Assembly (NCBI GenBank): GCA_003427395.1
Contig: BFEA01000833.1
Coordinates: forward strand, 232,957 to 269,752
Length of the DNA: 36,796 nucleotides
Source: Chara braunii
Lineage: Eukaryota; Streptophyta; Charophyceae; Charales; Characeae
Direction: 5' to 3'
In this document: positions 21,581-32,240 of the stretch, in pieces
Position numbering within the stretch: the stretch's first letter is position 1
Layout: each line of letters starts with the position of its first letter
Notes under the pieces: generated by a model
The model's input: only the letters and a program-made list of their open reading frames with translations
Databases searched by the model: none
Told to the model about the DNA's origin: nothing
Translations under genes and position numbers: made by a program

Positions 21581-22429
21581 CGACGTAGTCCTTCACAAAG
21601 TCTTTGCGCTTCGGCCAGACGTACAGGTGGCTCACACGAGCCAACGTCGTGTGGAAGCCCATATGACCGGCGGCTGCCAAGTCATGGAACTCTGCTACTG
21701 CCTGGACACGTAGTTGTCCCGTAGAGGGAACGCAAATATGGGGCTCTCTGGTGCCCTGTGAACCGTGCCAGTACACAAGACCGTTGTCCCCGAGAGAGTA
21801 GTTCGGGACGGTCTTGCCACTCCGAAGGGTCGCATGGATGTCGTGATAGTCAAGGCAGTGGCGGTACTGAGTGCGAAACTCATCGATCACCGAGTGGTGG
21901 ACGGTGGTGACCAAGATGGCAGCTAGTTGGATCTGCTCCTGATCATGGTTTGAGCGCCGAGATAAGGCATTTACGACCCGATTAGTCTCACCCTTAATGT
22001 GCTCAGTGGTGAAACTAAACTCGGATAGGTCGCGCCACCAGCGAGCCTGTCGAGAAGTGAGCTTCAGATTTGTCAGAAAAGTCTGGACAATAGAGTTGTC
22101 TGTGCGCACCGTGAATGGTGCCCCGTGCAGGTAGTGACGCCAGTGTCGAGCGACATAACCTCACGTTCATCAGCGGTGTAGTTTATCTCGGCGGGCAGGA
22201 GTTGATGGGAGTAGAAGGCTATCGGACAATCACCTCAGCGAGACTAAATAGTGCCATCCTCGGCGATGGTAGGAGAATAGTCAATAGAAGGCTCGCCAGT
22301 GGCTGGCCGAGTAGGCGTCAGGCGGGAAGCAGTGGTAGGGGTAAGGGGTGGGAAGCGAGGGATACGAGGGTGAGAGGAATTAGGAGAGAAGGGAAAAATC
22401 TGAGAAAGCACCGCTCCTACGGCAAAGTC
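21492..22429 (-). pseudogene. RNase H and integrase HHCC of element B
   Basis: From the RT end, DFAVGAVLSQ and a Pro/Thr-rich insert are followed by PIAFYSHQLLPAEINYTADERE, the RNase H helix. A frame change leads to FTVRTDNSIVQTF, then RWWRDLSEFSFTTEHIKGE and VVNALSRR, where the usual ADALSRR has Asp replaced by Asn (a catalytic residue). The integrase zinc site follows: H-X6-H in FHDLAAAGHMGFH and CPTC at about 21565. Stops at 22430-22432 and a double stop near 22230 break the domain. Confidence 0.8.
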
Positions 22430-23443
22430 TCACGCATCGGTGGTAAGGATAAAATGGCGATCAAAATCGGATAGATGAAGAACCGGTGCACATGTCACCG
22501 CCTTCTTGAGGGCGGCGCTGAAGGCATCCTCGTTGAGGGGTGTCCAAGCCCATGGCGGGTTCTTCCGGAGGAGGGTGGAGGTAAGGACGTAGGAATACCT
22601 AGCGTATCCCTGGATGAAATTGCTATAGTAGCTAGTGAGGCATAAAAAGCTGCGAAACTGCTTGGCGGATGTGGGGACAGACCACTCCGCAATAACAGTG
22701 ATCTTCGTGTCGTCCTTGTCGAGACCTTGGTCAGACACATAGTGTCCTAAGAAATCCACTTTGTGCCGGGCAAAGCGGCACTTGCTCAACTTGGCGTAGA
22801 GGTCATGTCTGCGCAAGCGGTCAAAGACATCGCGGAGGTGTCTGAGATGCTCCTCAAGGGTACGACTGTAGATCGGGATATCGTCGAGGTTGACGAGAAC
22901 GTACTGCTCAAGGATGTCCCTGAAGATGTCGTTCATCGCCCTCTGGAAAGTAGCGGGTGCACTGGTGAGGCCGAATGACATCACTGTAAACTCATAGTGG
23001 CCGAAGTGCGATCGGAACGCTGTCGTCGGCTGGTCCGCTGCAGCGACGCGGATCTGATGGTAACCGCTACGAAGATCGATCTTCGTAAAGAAGCGATTGG
23101 CTACCAGGCAGTCGAACAGCTCGTCGGAACAAGGCGTGGGATAACTGTTCTTAACCGTGTAGGAGTTGAGACCGCGACAGTCGATGCAAAGACGAAGAGT
23201 TTCATCCGCTTTGCGAGCAAAGAGCACGGGTGCACCCGACGGGGAGTTGCTGGGTTTAATGAAACCCAATCTCATGAGCTCCTCAAGCTGGCGCTTGAGT
23301 TCGGTGGCCTCGAGGATCAAGAGTCTGTAGGGTGCCTGGTGGTGAAAACGATAGTCAGGCAATAGCTGGATGGAGTGCTCGACATCGCGCATTGGTGGGA
23401 TGCCGGTGTACGAGAACAACGATGGGAAAACGTCGAAAAAAGG
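22430..23443 (-). pseudogene. Reverse transcriptase of element B
   Basis: Open for 329 codons from 23419. Upstream in-frame residues FFDVFPSLFSYTGIPPMRDV reach the junction at about 23,440. Motifs: IDCRGLNSYTVKNSYPTP, FFTKIDLRSGYHQIRV (motif A), FGLTSAPATFQRAMN (motif B), LVNLDDIPIYS (motif C, where YLDD reads NLDD and the next Leu is Pro) and FLGHYVSDQGL. The motif C change probably inactivates it. The gag-protease part that should come before it is missing. Confidence 0.9.
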
Positions 23444-24226
23444 TCGCAGACTGAGTAAATTGAACGTCCGGCTGAGCCTTCGGATAGGAGATCCACGTTT
23501 GAGATGGACCCAATGGCCCTCACTGTGACCTTATTTGTCTTCTGTAAGTCTTGTATCCATCGTAGTTTTCCGTTTGATTTCCTTACGAAGAACCACCGAT
23601 TGGCGTAGGCGCTCTCACAAGGCTCTGCTACGAACGTCCTTATCTTCTCCTTCAGGAAGTCTACTATTATCTCCTTTTTCTTTTGCGCACACTTCCATCC
23701 CGCATCATTCCATGGAACATGAGGGACCGTATAGATTCTTGCAGGCTTAGCATATCGCGGATCTATTCGCCCTCTTTCTGCGTCACAAAAGGCTACTGCC
23801 TTGTCGCATGCTCTTAATGTCTCTATTATGAGTTCTCTCTCCTTTTCCGTTATATTTATGTCGCCTATATCCATTCTCTTTATCCTGTCTTTAGTAATTC
23901 TCTGCCCTTCAGTGGCCTTTCGTTCTCTGATCATCTGAGTAATTTCTTCTTCAGTGATCCCTATTTCCCCGGTCCTATCACGGCTGACCGCGACTGACTT
24001 GACTTTTTGGGCTACAGTTTTGTATCTCTTTCCCCCGCCGTGTGGGGGAATTCCTCCAAAAAAAACAACTTTATACATCCACCGAATTCGCGTAGACTGT
24101 TCCATCCACCACATACTTACTTTCTAGGTCCTCGACGTCAATTTTTTTTCCTCTCACTTTATGAGGTCGAAGTGTGAGGTCTTCAGATATCATTTGGCAA
24201 CTTCTCGTGTTTAGTCGTCCTCTATT
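23444..24226 (-). pseudogene. N-terminal reverse transcriptase of element C, truncated
   Basis: The frame opens before 24114 and reads YKTVAQKVKSV, a long acidic helix-rich linker (TEEEITQMIRERK..., NITEKERELIIETL), then PARIYTVPHVPWNDAGW and CESAYANRWFFVRKSNGK, LRWIQDLQKTNKVT, and GRSIYSVCDLFS. The last is RT motif A, where the normal sequence would go on to the GY/FDQ of the palm. It stops there because of the junction with element B at about 23,440, and the frame beyond (23439-23317) is noise. A one-base shift at about 24,055 separates it from the protease frame. Confidence 0.85.
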
Positions 24227-25102
24227 TTACAATGAAATCTTATGACGCTTGTCAAATTCGTTCACGGTTTTCAAGGTAACCCTGCTACCTTGAGGTCCGT
24301 CTATGGTTACCATCTGACTTCCGTTCCGATTATTTTCGGTGGTGTCGTTGACCCGAGTCAGCCATGTCCTTCCAAGGATTATTTCTGACGAACATTGCTC
24401 AACTGTAAAGACGGGTACAGTGACCTCAACTCCAACGACTACAATCTTGGCTTTATGGCATACCCCAAGCGCGGGTTGCTTGAGTTTGTTAGCGAATATC
24501 ATGGTCATGGCTACGCTCCTGTCTACCTCTAAGCCAAGGTTTCTGGCCACCTTGTCCTCACAAACGGTGGACTTGGATCCGCCGTCGACTATAGCCTCCA
24601 TCCCTATGCCATTGACGATGACGTTGAGCTTTCCACTAGCAAGGACATAAAAGTAGTCGCTTCCGCCTTCACTGGTCTCTACTCGTTTGCCTTCTTCATT
24701 TTGTGCCGTTAGGACTGAAGTTTTCACCTCCTCCTTCTGTTGTCCAGAAGCTGTCTCTGGTAGCGGTACTTTAGTTTTCTTCATCATACCTAGTAATTCA
24801 TCCCTCGCTGGGCCACAGCCTGCTATGAATTCCTTGAGGGTTATAGGGATTGGCATATCCATAACCCTTCTCAAAGGTTCCCTTAAATTTACTTCGTCCA
24901 GCGAGCTTTTCAGTTGAAACTTCTTGGCCGATCTTTTTCTAGGGGATTGTGGTGACTTAGGCGACTCAATTTGCTCATCCGTCATAGGTTGATCCTGATC
25001 CTCTTTCTTTGTCTTGCTTGACTTACCGACCTCACCGACGCTTTGGGTACGTACGTAGACCTCTCCGTTATTTATTGTCTCCTCAAACTTAATGGATAAA
25101 AT
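24227..25102 (-). pseudogene. Retropepsin of element C
   Basis: Open for 252 codons from 24985 in the gag frame; the TGA at 25105-25103 separates it from gag. The protease fold spans about 24660-24330: GKLNVIVNGIGMEAIVDGGS holds the catalytic Asp (24586-24584), but the usual D[ST]G is DGG, and VEQCSSEIILGRTWL is the second conserved segment. The first 110 residues are a Lys/Glu/Pro-rich linker. Loss of the Ser/Thr hydroxyl at the active site should weaken or abolish activity. Confidence 0.82.
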
Positions 25103-27175
25103 TCACATACCCGGGCTTTTTGGTGGTTCGTCGAAGTCATCCTCGAAAGTTACTCGAGAGACCTTGACTGCTAATTGGTCCTGGGATTGCTTCCCCTTTG
25201 CTTCATTCATTCTCCTCCTTCGGATATCCACATTAATCTTCATCGAGGGTAGGAAGGGTACCGGTTTGCCTTCATCAGCCCACATGATGTACTTTCGATC
25301 GTCGAGTTCAATGATCCCCTCCTTTAGTGCATCCAACATCGCTTGGCAATCTTTTTTTCGGTGATCTTCATCTCCACAGTAGATGCAAGCTTTTTCGTTC
25401 TAGATTCGCTTCGGGCTAGGGTCCCCTTTTTCTCGTGCAGGCCGAACAGAGGGTTCTTTCTTCCTCTGACTCCCATTTTGCAGTCTTTCCACTGTTGCTT
25501 TCATGATTTCTATTTGTTTTGTCAATTCCTCTTCTCGTTTGTCTGAGATTTTAGCCTCTATCCCATTTTTTAACCTCCACCTGTTATCCTTTGTATTAGA
25601 CCATTTGGATGTTCCTCATTCCGCATCATTTCTTTTCCAGCCGCTCCTGTTTTCTTTCCTCCATTCGCCCTCGCTTTTGGCTAAGTCCCCTCTTCTAGGT
25701 GAGCTCGCGTAGGTGTCCCTTCCTTCAACTTTGGGTCTCCTATCCTTGTATTGCAATTTTTCTCCCCCTTTTTCTGTAGTTACTCCTTTCCCTAGGCTAT
25801 CGAGGACCCTCGCGAGGTGTGCCTTCGCACTTTGGTCTTCGGTGTCATGAGCTAAGACTTTGACTTGGCTAAAAGTCACCTTAGAGGGAAGATCCCTCAT
25901 AATTTTGTCTCGTTTTTCCCGAGATAGAAATCCTAGGAATATTCCACATCTTTCTATTTCGCCCATAAATCCCCCTTCTACCAGAGGATTCGAAGCCTTC
26001 CCGTACCTCCTCGCGAATGCCACCAAACTCTCGTCCTCCTGATTTTTCATTTGTTTGAGATCTTCTATCGAATAAGAAGTCTCATCACATGCAAAGATTC
26101 TGGTAACCCTTTCTCTGAATGTTAGTCAACGCCAGTTGTCCGGGATGACTTCTCTCACTTCGCAATCTATCTTCGGGGTTGTATGGCCGAGGAGGTTTAT
26201 AATCATTTCCTGATCGCTCCATTCCGCCCTCATTCCGAGTACCTCCCAGTCAGCTAAGAATTCTGAAACGTTATTCCCTGTGAAGATCGTTTGGATTCCG
26301 GAGAGCGCCGGTAATTGGAATGCCTGGGCTCCTAGGAAGGGGGACATGTAAGAGGCCGGTGCGTATGTCATTCTGTAAGGTTCGCTCATGGTTTCCCTAT
26401 GTGGTTCCCTTATTCCGGGATCCGAGAACCTTGCAGTCCTATTCCCATTTAAAAAAAAATTCCTCCAACCTTCACTCTTGGAGGTTCGTTCCTCGAGTTC
26501 TGTATCTTTAGTATCTAACTCTCTTAGGGCCTTCCTTAATTTTTTCGCATCTTTCCCAACGTCAGTTCCCATTTTTCTCACTGGGGTACTCGTCCTTGAC
26601 TCTTGTGTTTTGACTTTGCCACCTATCGAGGATAGATAGGCTCCCTCTGCATCCATATTTCTATCTCAGTTCTCCAGAAATTGATCCAAGACGGCTTTAA
26701 CATTTTCCGTTGATTGTTCCAGCAGCTCTTGCAACGCGTCGAAGTCCTCGTTTTTTCCTTCAGCTTTCACGACTAAGGCGGTAGCTAATGCAGTTTGCAG
26801 GTAGCGCGAGTTTGCCTCCAACGTACTTAAGGACATCCCATCAACTACTACCTTCGATAGCTCCCCTAGAGCTCGAGCGTCGTTTCTCAACTTTTCTGTA
26901 GATGTAGTTATTGTCTCTCCCCACGTGCGCGAGACCGTTTGCCCTTCAAAATTCACAGTGAGGACTTGTATTCTTGCTAGGAAGAGTTCACCCGCAGTTT
27001 TTCAGACGGCACACTTCCTGGCTTCTATCACCGCTTTTGTGGCACACTCAGCTTCCTCTTCCTGATTTAATTGTTCATCATGTATTGCTTCCACTCAGAC
27101 TCGCACTAAAGACCCTTCTCTTTGTGCTCCGATCGAGAGACTGAACTTTTTTCCTCTAGATTCAGCATTAGCCAT
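25103..27175 (-). pseudogene. gag of element C
   Basis: The frame starts at ATG 27175-27173 (MANAESRGKK) and stays the same to the protease, interrupted only by stops (among them 26666, 26126, 25616, 25400 and 25103). Several are TGA or TAG where Trp would fit. Recognisable are an acidic coiled-coil-like part (about 26956-26670), the gag core (FTGNNVSEFLADWEVLGM, WSDQEMIINLLG; then NQEDESLVAFARRYGK) and an intact CX2CX4HX4C zinc knuckle at 25387-25346. The start overlaps the end of ORF1 in ATGGCTAA, which helps to choose it. Gag would package the RNA. Confidence 0.82.
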
Positions 27176-29068
27176 CCCTTTCCTGGTTAGGTTCTTCTCG
27201 AACTTGCTTTAGGAGTCTGGAAATGAATTCATTTCGCCATCCTATAATTTTCTCCCTTTCTTCTCCGTAAATTGCAACTAGGCGTTCGACGCTTCTTTCT
27301 AGTCTATCTATCCCAGCTTCGTTTATAGAACCACACCAGTCTTGGTATCTTGTGAGCAGCTCCTGCATCTTCCTCTCAATGGGGTCTAAGTAAATCTCAA
27401 GGATGACATCAATCTTTGCATCTCTTCCTCTCACACGCGGGTTCGCGCTTCGCGGATTGTCTCGTCGTTCTCTATCTCGCACCTCAGCCATCCTTCGGTC
27501 CAGATTATCACACTGTAGGTTATGCGACTCTCTGTTCTAACTTGTGTCAATGCCCTCGGCCTTTCGCACTCTATAGCTTCTTGTGCCAATCGTTGGCAAC
27601 CTAGTGTATCTAACGCTCTAGTGTTTCGGATCCAAATAATCGAAGTTATAGTCCCGGCGAAGGACACCCTATTCACTTCCTCTTCATTAGTCACCGCCCC
27701 CGATATTGCTCTCTGTTGCACTCTCAACCTTGATAATAATACTTTCCAAAACACTTTCATCTGTTGCAGTCCTCTTCAGTTGCAGTCTAATTCTTTACTG
27801 CCCTTAGGATTCCCATTAGCCTTCCTCTGATATCTCTTATTTCATGTTCGCCTTCTACTCCGAAGAGGCCTGTATCTAGGTACAACTCTCGTTCTCGTTG
27901 TTCAAGGCAGGCGACCCCTCTCCTAATCTCAATCCTCCCAGTTCTTGGACATCTTATCCTCCTACAAATCGATGTTCTCATTGCACACAGATCCTGTTGA
28001 GCCCATGTTCTTAGAAGCCGGAGTGGGTTGTCGGATGTCCTCCTATGAAATTCTTGCCAGAGCCCTTCTCGCACTATGTCTCCACCTCCTGATCTACAAC
28101 CTCCTCCTTTTGCCATCGGGTCCCCCGAACCGTAGCGCGAGGTTCACCATCACTTCGCCTTCCCCGTATGTCAGGGCCTCGTAAGGAACTGGAGGTTTGG
28201 GTAGCCGCTCAAATGTCATTATCTTTGTGCTCCAGATGACGACTTTGCCTATCGAGAGTAACCTATCCCTTTCATCTTCCACCACTTCCCTGGCTCTTTC
28301 CCAACATCGACCGTAGACAAGGTTAACCTTGATGGTAGGTAAATTCGTACGTCACATACCTCCGTCCCCAGGAAGCGTACGCTCATGACATAGAGGTGTA
28401 TTTGTTCCCTGCCACTACCAACTGTCTCGTATGTGTCAACCTCATAAGGAATTGACTCTCTCTTTCCTAGGCGACTAAGTGTTGCGCATACGGTATTTAC
28501 TTTCTCTTCTGTTGGCTTGTTACCTGAGAGGAACTTCTCCCTTCTTACTTCCAATTCTTCAGTCGAGATCCCTCTTCCTTCACTCATCACTTTACTTCTT
28601 CCAGGATCTCGCTCGAAGCACCATGCCTATCAGCGGTTCCCAGTTACTCCCGTCAAGATAACTATCTGGAATCGGTGGACTAGACACTCTATCGTACTCT
28701 CTGGGTTTTATACTCAAGCTAACCCTTTTTCTTTTCTCCTCTAGTTTGCTCTTGTAGGCGTAAGCTATGGTCTCAGACCAGTTTCGACAGCCCCAGAGTG
28801 CCCCGGTTAACCTCCTTCCTCTTCGATTGTAAAAGCCTATGTCATATTCGTCGGTGTCCTCGAATCTGACCACTAACACATAAACTTTTTCCTTCAATTC
28901 CACATTCACTATGGTGCTGTAATACTTGATTACGCAGGGAAAGGCCCCGCCCCTAGTCAAGGATGTGTGGCGTCGTAATAGAGCTTCTACGTGCGGGTCG
29001 CTTGACGATGACATCCCCCAGTTCACTCCACTCTTCCAACCTACCTTGTTTGTTAAAAGGTCTGTCAT
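27168..29068 (-). pseudogene. ORF1 of element C, downstream half (frames shifted)
   Basis: A chain of minus-strand open segments follows: 29068-28592, 28590-28249, 28116-27787, 27760-27431 and 27491-27168, of 107-158 codons each and in three frames. The last segment is back in the frame of the upstream half, so small indels in a single ORF explain it best; separate overlapping ORFs are the alternative. Residues have natural composition. Segments such as KVYVLVVRFEDTDEYDIGF and EQIHLYVMSVRFLGTEVCDV suggest repeated beta-rich units. The final part is helical (LERSVERLVAIYGEEREKI). I recognise no family. It ends in TAA overlapping the gag ATG. Confidence 0.55.
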
Positions 29069-30893
29069 GTCTAGGCCCCATTCGGACCCCTAGCCTTGGC
29101 CAACGTCCCTCGACATAATCTTCTATTTCGCTCGCGCTCCTGAAGTATCCTACCCTTTCCTCGAGGAAATCTCTGACGTCCTCCCACTCTTCACGACCGT
29201 CCCTTAATTGTTCCCACTCACGTAGGTCCCAATCTTCCTCCCCGTACTCCACGTCCTCGTCGTCTACAGCCTCTGTTGTCCCGTAATACGTCTGGAGTTC
29301 GAAGAATTCAATGAGCGATCTTTTCCTAACCGACGGATCGTACCCTGGGGTTCTGTACAATTCGGCTATACCTGCTAGGTGGCTCGGTGGCTCCCGTAGG
29401 GCCCTATCCAAAGTGGTCTAGAACTCGGCCAACTGATCGTATCTCAGTGCCTCCCTCAGACCCCTAGGTGAGGCAGCCCTAATCAGCTCCACCAATTCTA
29501 AGGCTGACTCCCCGAACCTCGACCCTTCCTTCCAGAGAGCGTAGTAGGCGTGATCCTCGTCACTGCTCCTCAAAAGGCTTCTAATCTCGAGGAGGGCCCA
29601 ATGGACCTCAATCAGGCAATCAAGCCCCCCTATAAAACCTTCCAAGACAAAAACTGGAGTTGGTGGCCTCAAGGCCTGTTCGGGCTGGGGCAGGAAACCC
29701 TCTCTAGCCAGACTAAGCGAGACCACTACGGACCTATAATCCCTGTCGTAGCAGCGTTCCTTCCCTCTAAGCCTGTCGACTTCCTCTTGCAGTATACGTC
29801 GTGTCGTTACCTCGTCCGCCCAAGTATACGAGTCGAGACTCGACACTACTCCCAAGACTGGATCCCACTGACTTCGTTTTACGGCTCGGAATGCTATGTC
29901 CGCTAGAACGGAAGACTGATAGTAAAGAAAACCTCTGACTTCTAGTTTTAGGGTCTCTTCTATTAACATGCCTCTCCTATCGAACTCACATCCCACCTGG
30001 AGCGCGACCAGCAACCAAACTCCCGGCCTCAATAAGATGGATCTCCACTCCTTATCTACTTTATTCAGATAACCTCGCCTGACAGCTTGCCCGGGCAAGG
30101 TGAATTCCACCCAATCCTCCCCAATGAACTCGGACTCTCTATAATCGAAGTGGCAAAGCTCGACTGGGTGCTCTATCCCGTAGTGAGGCATCTAGACCTC
30201 TGCGGCGCTCCCGTATAAGATCCTTGCCCTATCTATCTCACCCGAGACGGCCCCTCGACGGAGTTCAGCCCTAATTCTGAAGAAGACCTGTCTCAACTCC
30301 CTATTTTTTGGCACCGCCCTATCCAGCCAGTAAGTCACCAGCCACGCTAGTTCGGCTATCGAGGGCCTGAATTGGACGACCTTCCTGAGCGCTCTCACCA
30401 ACGTACAATGGTGCTCTACTCTCCCATAGACCAGACTTGTCAGGAACCTGGGTACAGTTGTCGGGCCAACGACAATCACTCTAGGAAGCTCCCAATCGTA
30501 AGCGTAACGGACCGAGTACCGAGCTACATTGTCTGATCCTGCCGAAAAGTCCCGAAATAACCTAGATCTGTACCTATGGCTAAGGGACAATAAACAGAGG
30601 AATGCACGACAGCCCTTCGCAGCGTCTATCATTAGGAACTTCCACTCCACTGGAGACAAATATATTCTAATGCGCACCTCGGCGACTAGCGGCTCACTCT
30701 CTCTGTCCCTCCTCACACAAGGCCTGGGCTGACACTCGACCCTTACCCATACGAAAATTCCTTCCCTGACCACTAACCCTCGCTCAGTTGTGGGTCTATG
30801 CTTACTTCTCCCTTCCAGCGATAGGTTCACGACATCGTACTGGGCGACCTCTTGTCTAAGATGAATCTGAGTGCCCGATTCGATAAACACCAT
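28953..30893 (-). pseudogene. ORF1 of element C, upstream half
   Basis: This is a single frame of about 646 codons from ATG 30893 with two TAG stops only (30194-30192 and 29420-29418). The three open parts (233, 257 and 152 residues) have ordinary, non-repetitive composition rich in L, R, E, V and W. Features visible: an N-terminal beta-like part (EGIFVWVRVECQP, AEVRIRIYLSPVEWKFLMID), a middle part with GQAVRRGYLNKVDKEWRSIL, and a very acidic end (DDEDVEYGEEDWDLREWEQL). No signal peptide or membrane segment is clear. Its place between leader and gag parallels ORF1 of Ogre elements, whose function is also unknown. I do not recognise the protein. Confidence 0.6.
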
Positions 30894-31752
30894 TCCTAAT
30901 CAAGTATCAACGGTTCTCTCACTCGCCCTTTTCCCATGTTCGACTCTCAGACTGTTGAGCTCACAGACCCCCACGACAGGTCCCCACCGATCGCTCCTAT
31001 ATTCCCTCAAGATGTCAACAGGCCTAGGAAAGAATCGCCCTCTTGCGTATCTCTCCCTACCCTCATGTCAAGAAGGAGGATTGATCAGCGTACCATCGTT
31101 GCTGGCCTACCACCTACGTCGCGACCTGGACACGAGTTGGCCAACTCATGTGTCCTAGGGTGGACCGAAGTCACACACGACGAAAGGACGGTGTCTCACT
31201 CGTGCATCCTCACGCTCCTATCCATGCCTCTACTCGGCCCACCTCAGGCATGGCCTCTCATCCCGACTCGTGCAGTGATTCAATCCCCCCTGCTATCCAT
31301 TAGGATCAGCTAGCCTATCTAATCCCTGCCCAACTCCTCGCAATCCGGGGCGCTTCTCCCCTCCCCTTCAATCCCTCCAGATCATCCCCTGCTCACGATT
31401 CTCTCTCTTGGAGTCAATATCAGGGTAGACTGACCAAAGGGTAGGGAAATCAGAATAACCCCTCTCAATCACAAGGAATAAAAGAGAGGAAATGCACGAA
31501 AAATCGAGAAAATGCAGGAATCAGCAAAATCACGAAATGTAGAAATCGAAATCTCACCGGAGAACGTCGATCATGGGTCGGTGGAGCGTCGTCTGCCCGC
31601 TCGAGTCCGTGCTGCCCAATGTCTCACCTGCACATTCCGATCACTGGTCGGCTGATTGCCCCTCCTTGTCCGCTCTGCTCCAGTCACATCCCTGTCCTGA
31701 TTCTCTCACATCCCCGCGGTTACAGGCGGACCGAAGTCCCAAGAGGGAGCCT
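30894..31752 (-). other. 5' leader of element C
   Basis: About 860 nt lie between the PBS and ORF1. Plus-strand open frames here (30871-31158, 30936-31313) look like chance. It may hold packaging signals, but I see no defined motif. Confidence 0.5.
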
Positions 31753-31770
31753 TCCCCGACAACGACGCCA
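31753..31770 (-). promoter_or_regulatory. Primer-binding site of element C (TGGCGYC type)
   Basis: The minus strand reads TGGCGTCGTTGTCGGGGA. Plant Tat/Athila/Ogre elements commonly carry TGGCGCCGTTGCCGGGGA here; the two differences are both C to T. One base (G) separates it from CA at the LTR end. Confidence 0.78.
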
Positions 31771-31771
31771 C

Positions 31772-32010
31772 TGTTGACCGGTAGAACGGCTCTGCCGGCA
31801 CGCTGGCCAACCCTATACCTCGCGCCTCGTCTGTCACCCACGTGAGGGTTGGTCGGGGCGCCTGAAACCTGCACAAACCACGTCAGTCCACATCCACAAA
31901 TACAAAGATCATAACAGATCGAGACAAATGCGCAACGGACTCATGAGACATTGTCTGGAAGGAATAAATAAAATGGTTCCATTCAGTCCAAAATGATGGG
32001 GTGTGTTACA
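31772..32010 (-). mobile_element. Inner (U5) end of the 5' LTR of element C, outer limit unknown
   Basis: The LTR should end in CA at 31773-31772, next to the PBS. I cannot place its other end; the LTR may be long and include some of the repeats to the right, since Ogre LTRs can reach several kb. No second copy is in the window. Confidence 0.5.
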
Positions 32011-32240
32011 CTAGTCCCAGACTCTGTCGTACATCTCGCTCCTATGACTGAAAAGTCTATCTGAGTACCCACGGATCTGGTCAACAGTCATGGTCTAATC
32101 CTTCTCCCGACTTGGTGTCGCCTGTATCACGCTCGTCGATCCCAGGGAACCGTACTCGAACTCTCTATGTCAGACATCGCCTCCGTTGCCCATCGGGGCC
32201 AGAGCTCGAGATCCACTGTGACCATACCTCTGTGTAGTCG

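Larger units (their letters stand above)
18050..23443 (-). mobile_element. Chromovirus-type Ty3/gypsy element B (3' part only)
   Basis: On the minus strand this carries RT, RNase H, integrase, chromodomain, 3' UTR, polypurine tract and LTR. Its gag, protease and 5' LTR are absent: at about 23,440 the sequence becomes element C in the middle of an RT domain. The chromodomain places it in the chromovirus branch of Ty3/gypsy. Stops and frame changes make it inactive. Confidence 0.85.
23444..31771 (-). mobile_element. Ty3/gypsy element C (5' part), with large ORF1 upstream of gag
   Basis: On the minus strand: LTR end (31772), PBS (31770-31753), an 860-nt leader, about 3.7 kb of coding-like ORF1, gag with zinc knuckle, protease, and RT up to motif A. 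The rest of pol is replaced by element B. Extra coding sequence between PBS and gag recalls the Ogre/Tat branch of plant Ty3 elements, and the PBS type is also the one seen in Tat/Athila. The RT beginning (NRWFFVRKSNGKLRWIQDL) belongs to another Ty3 lineage than B. Confidence 0.82.

Noticed and set aside
30871-31313. Plus-strand frames in the element C leader as genes
   Set aside because: No recognisable domain, overlapping in several frames, and opposite to the element's direction.
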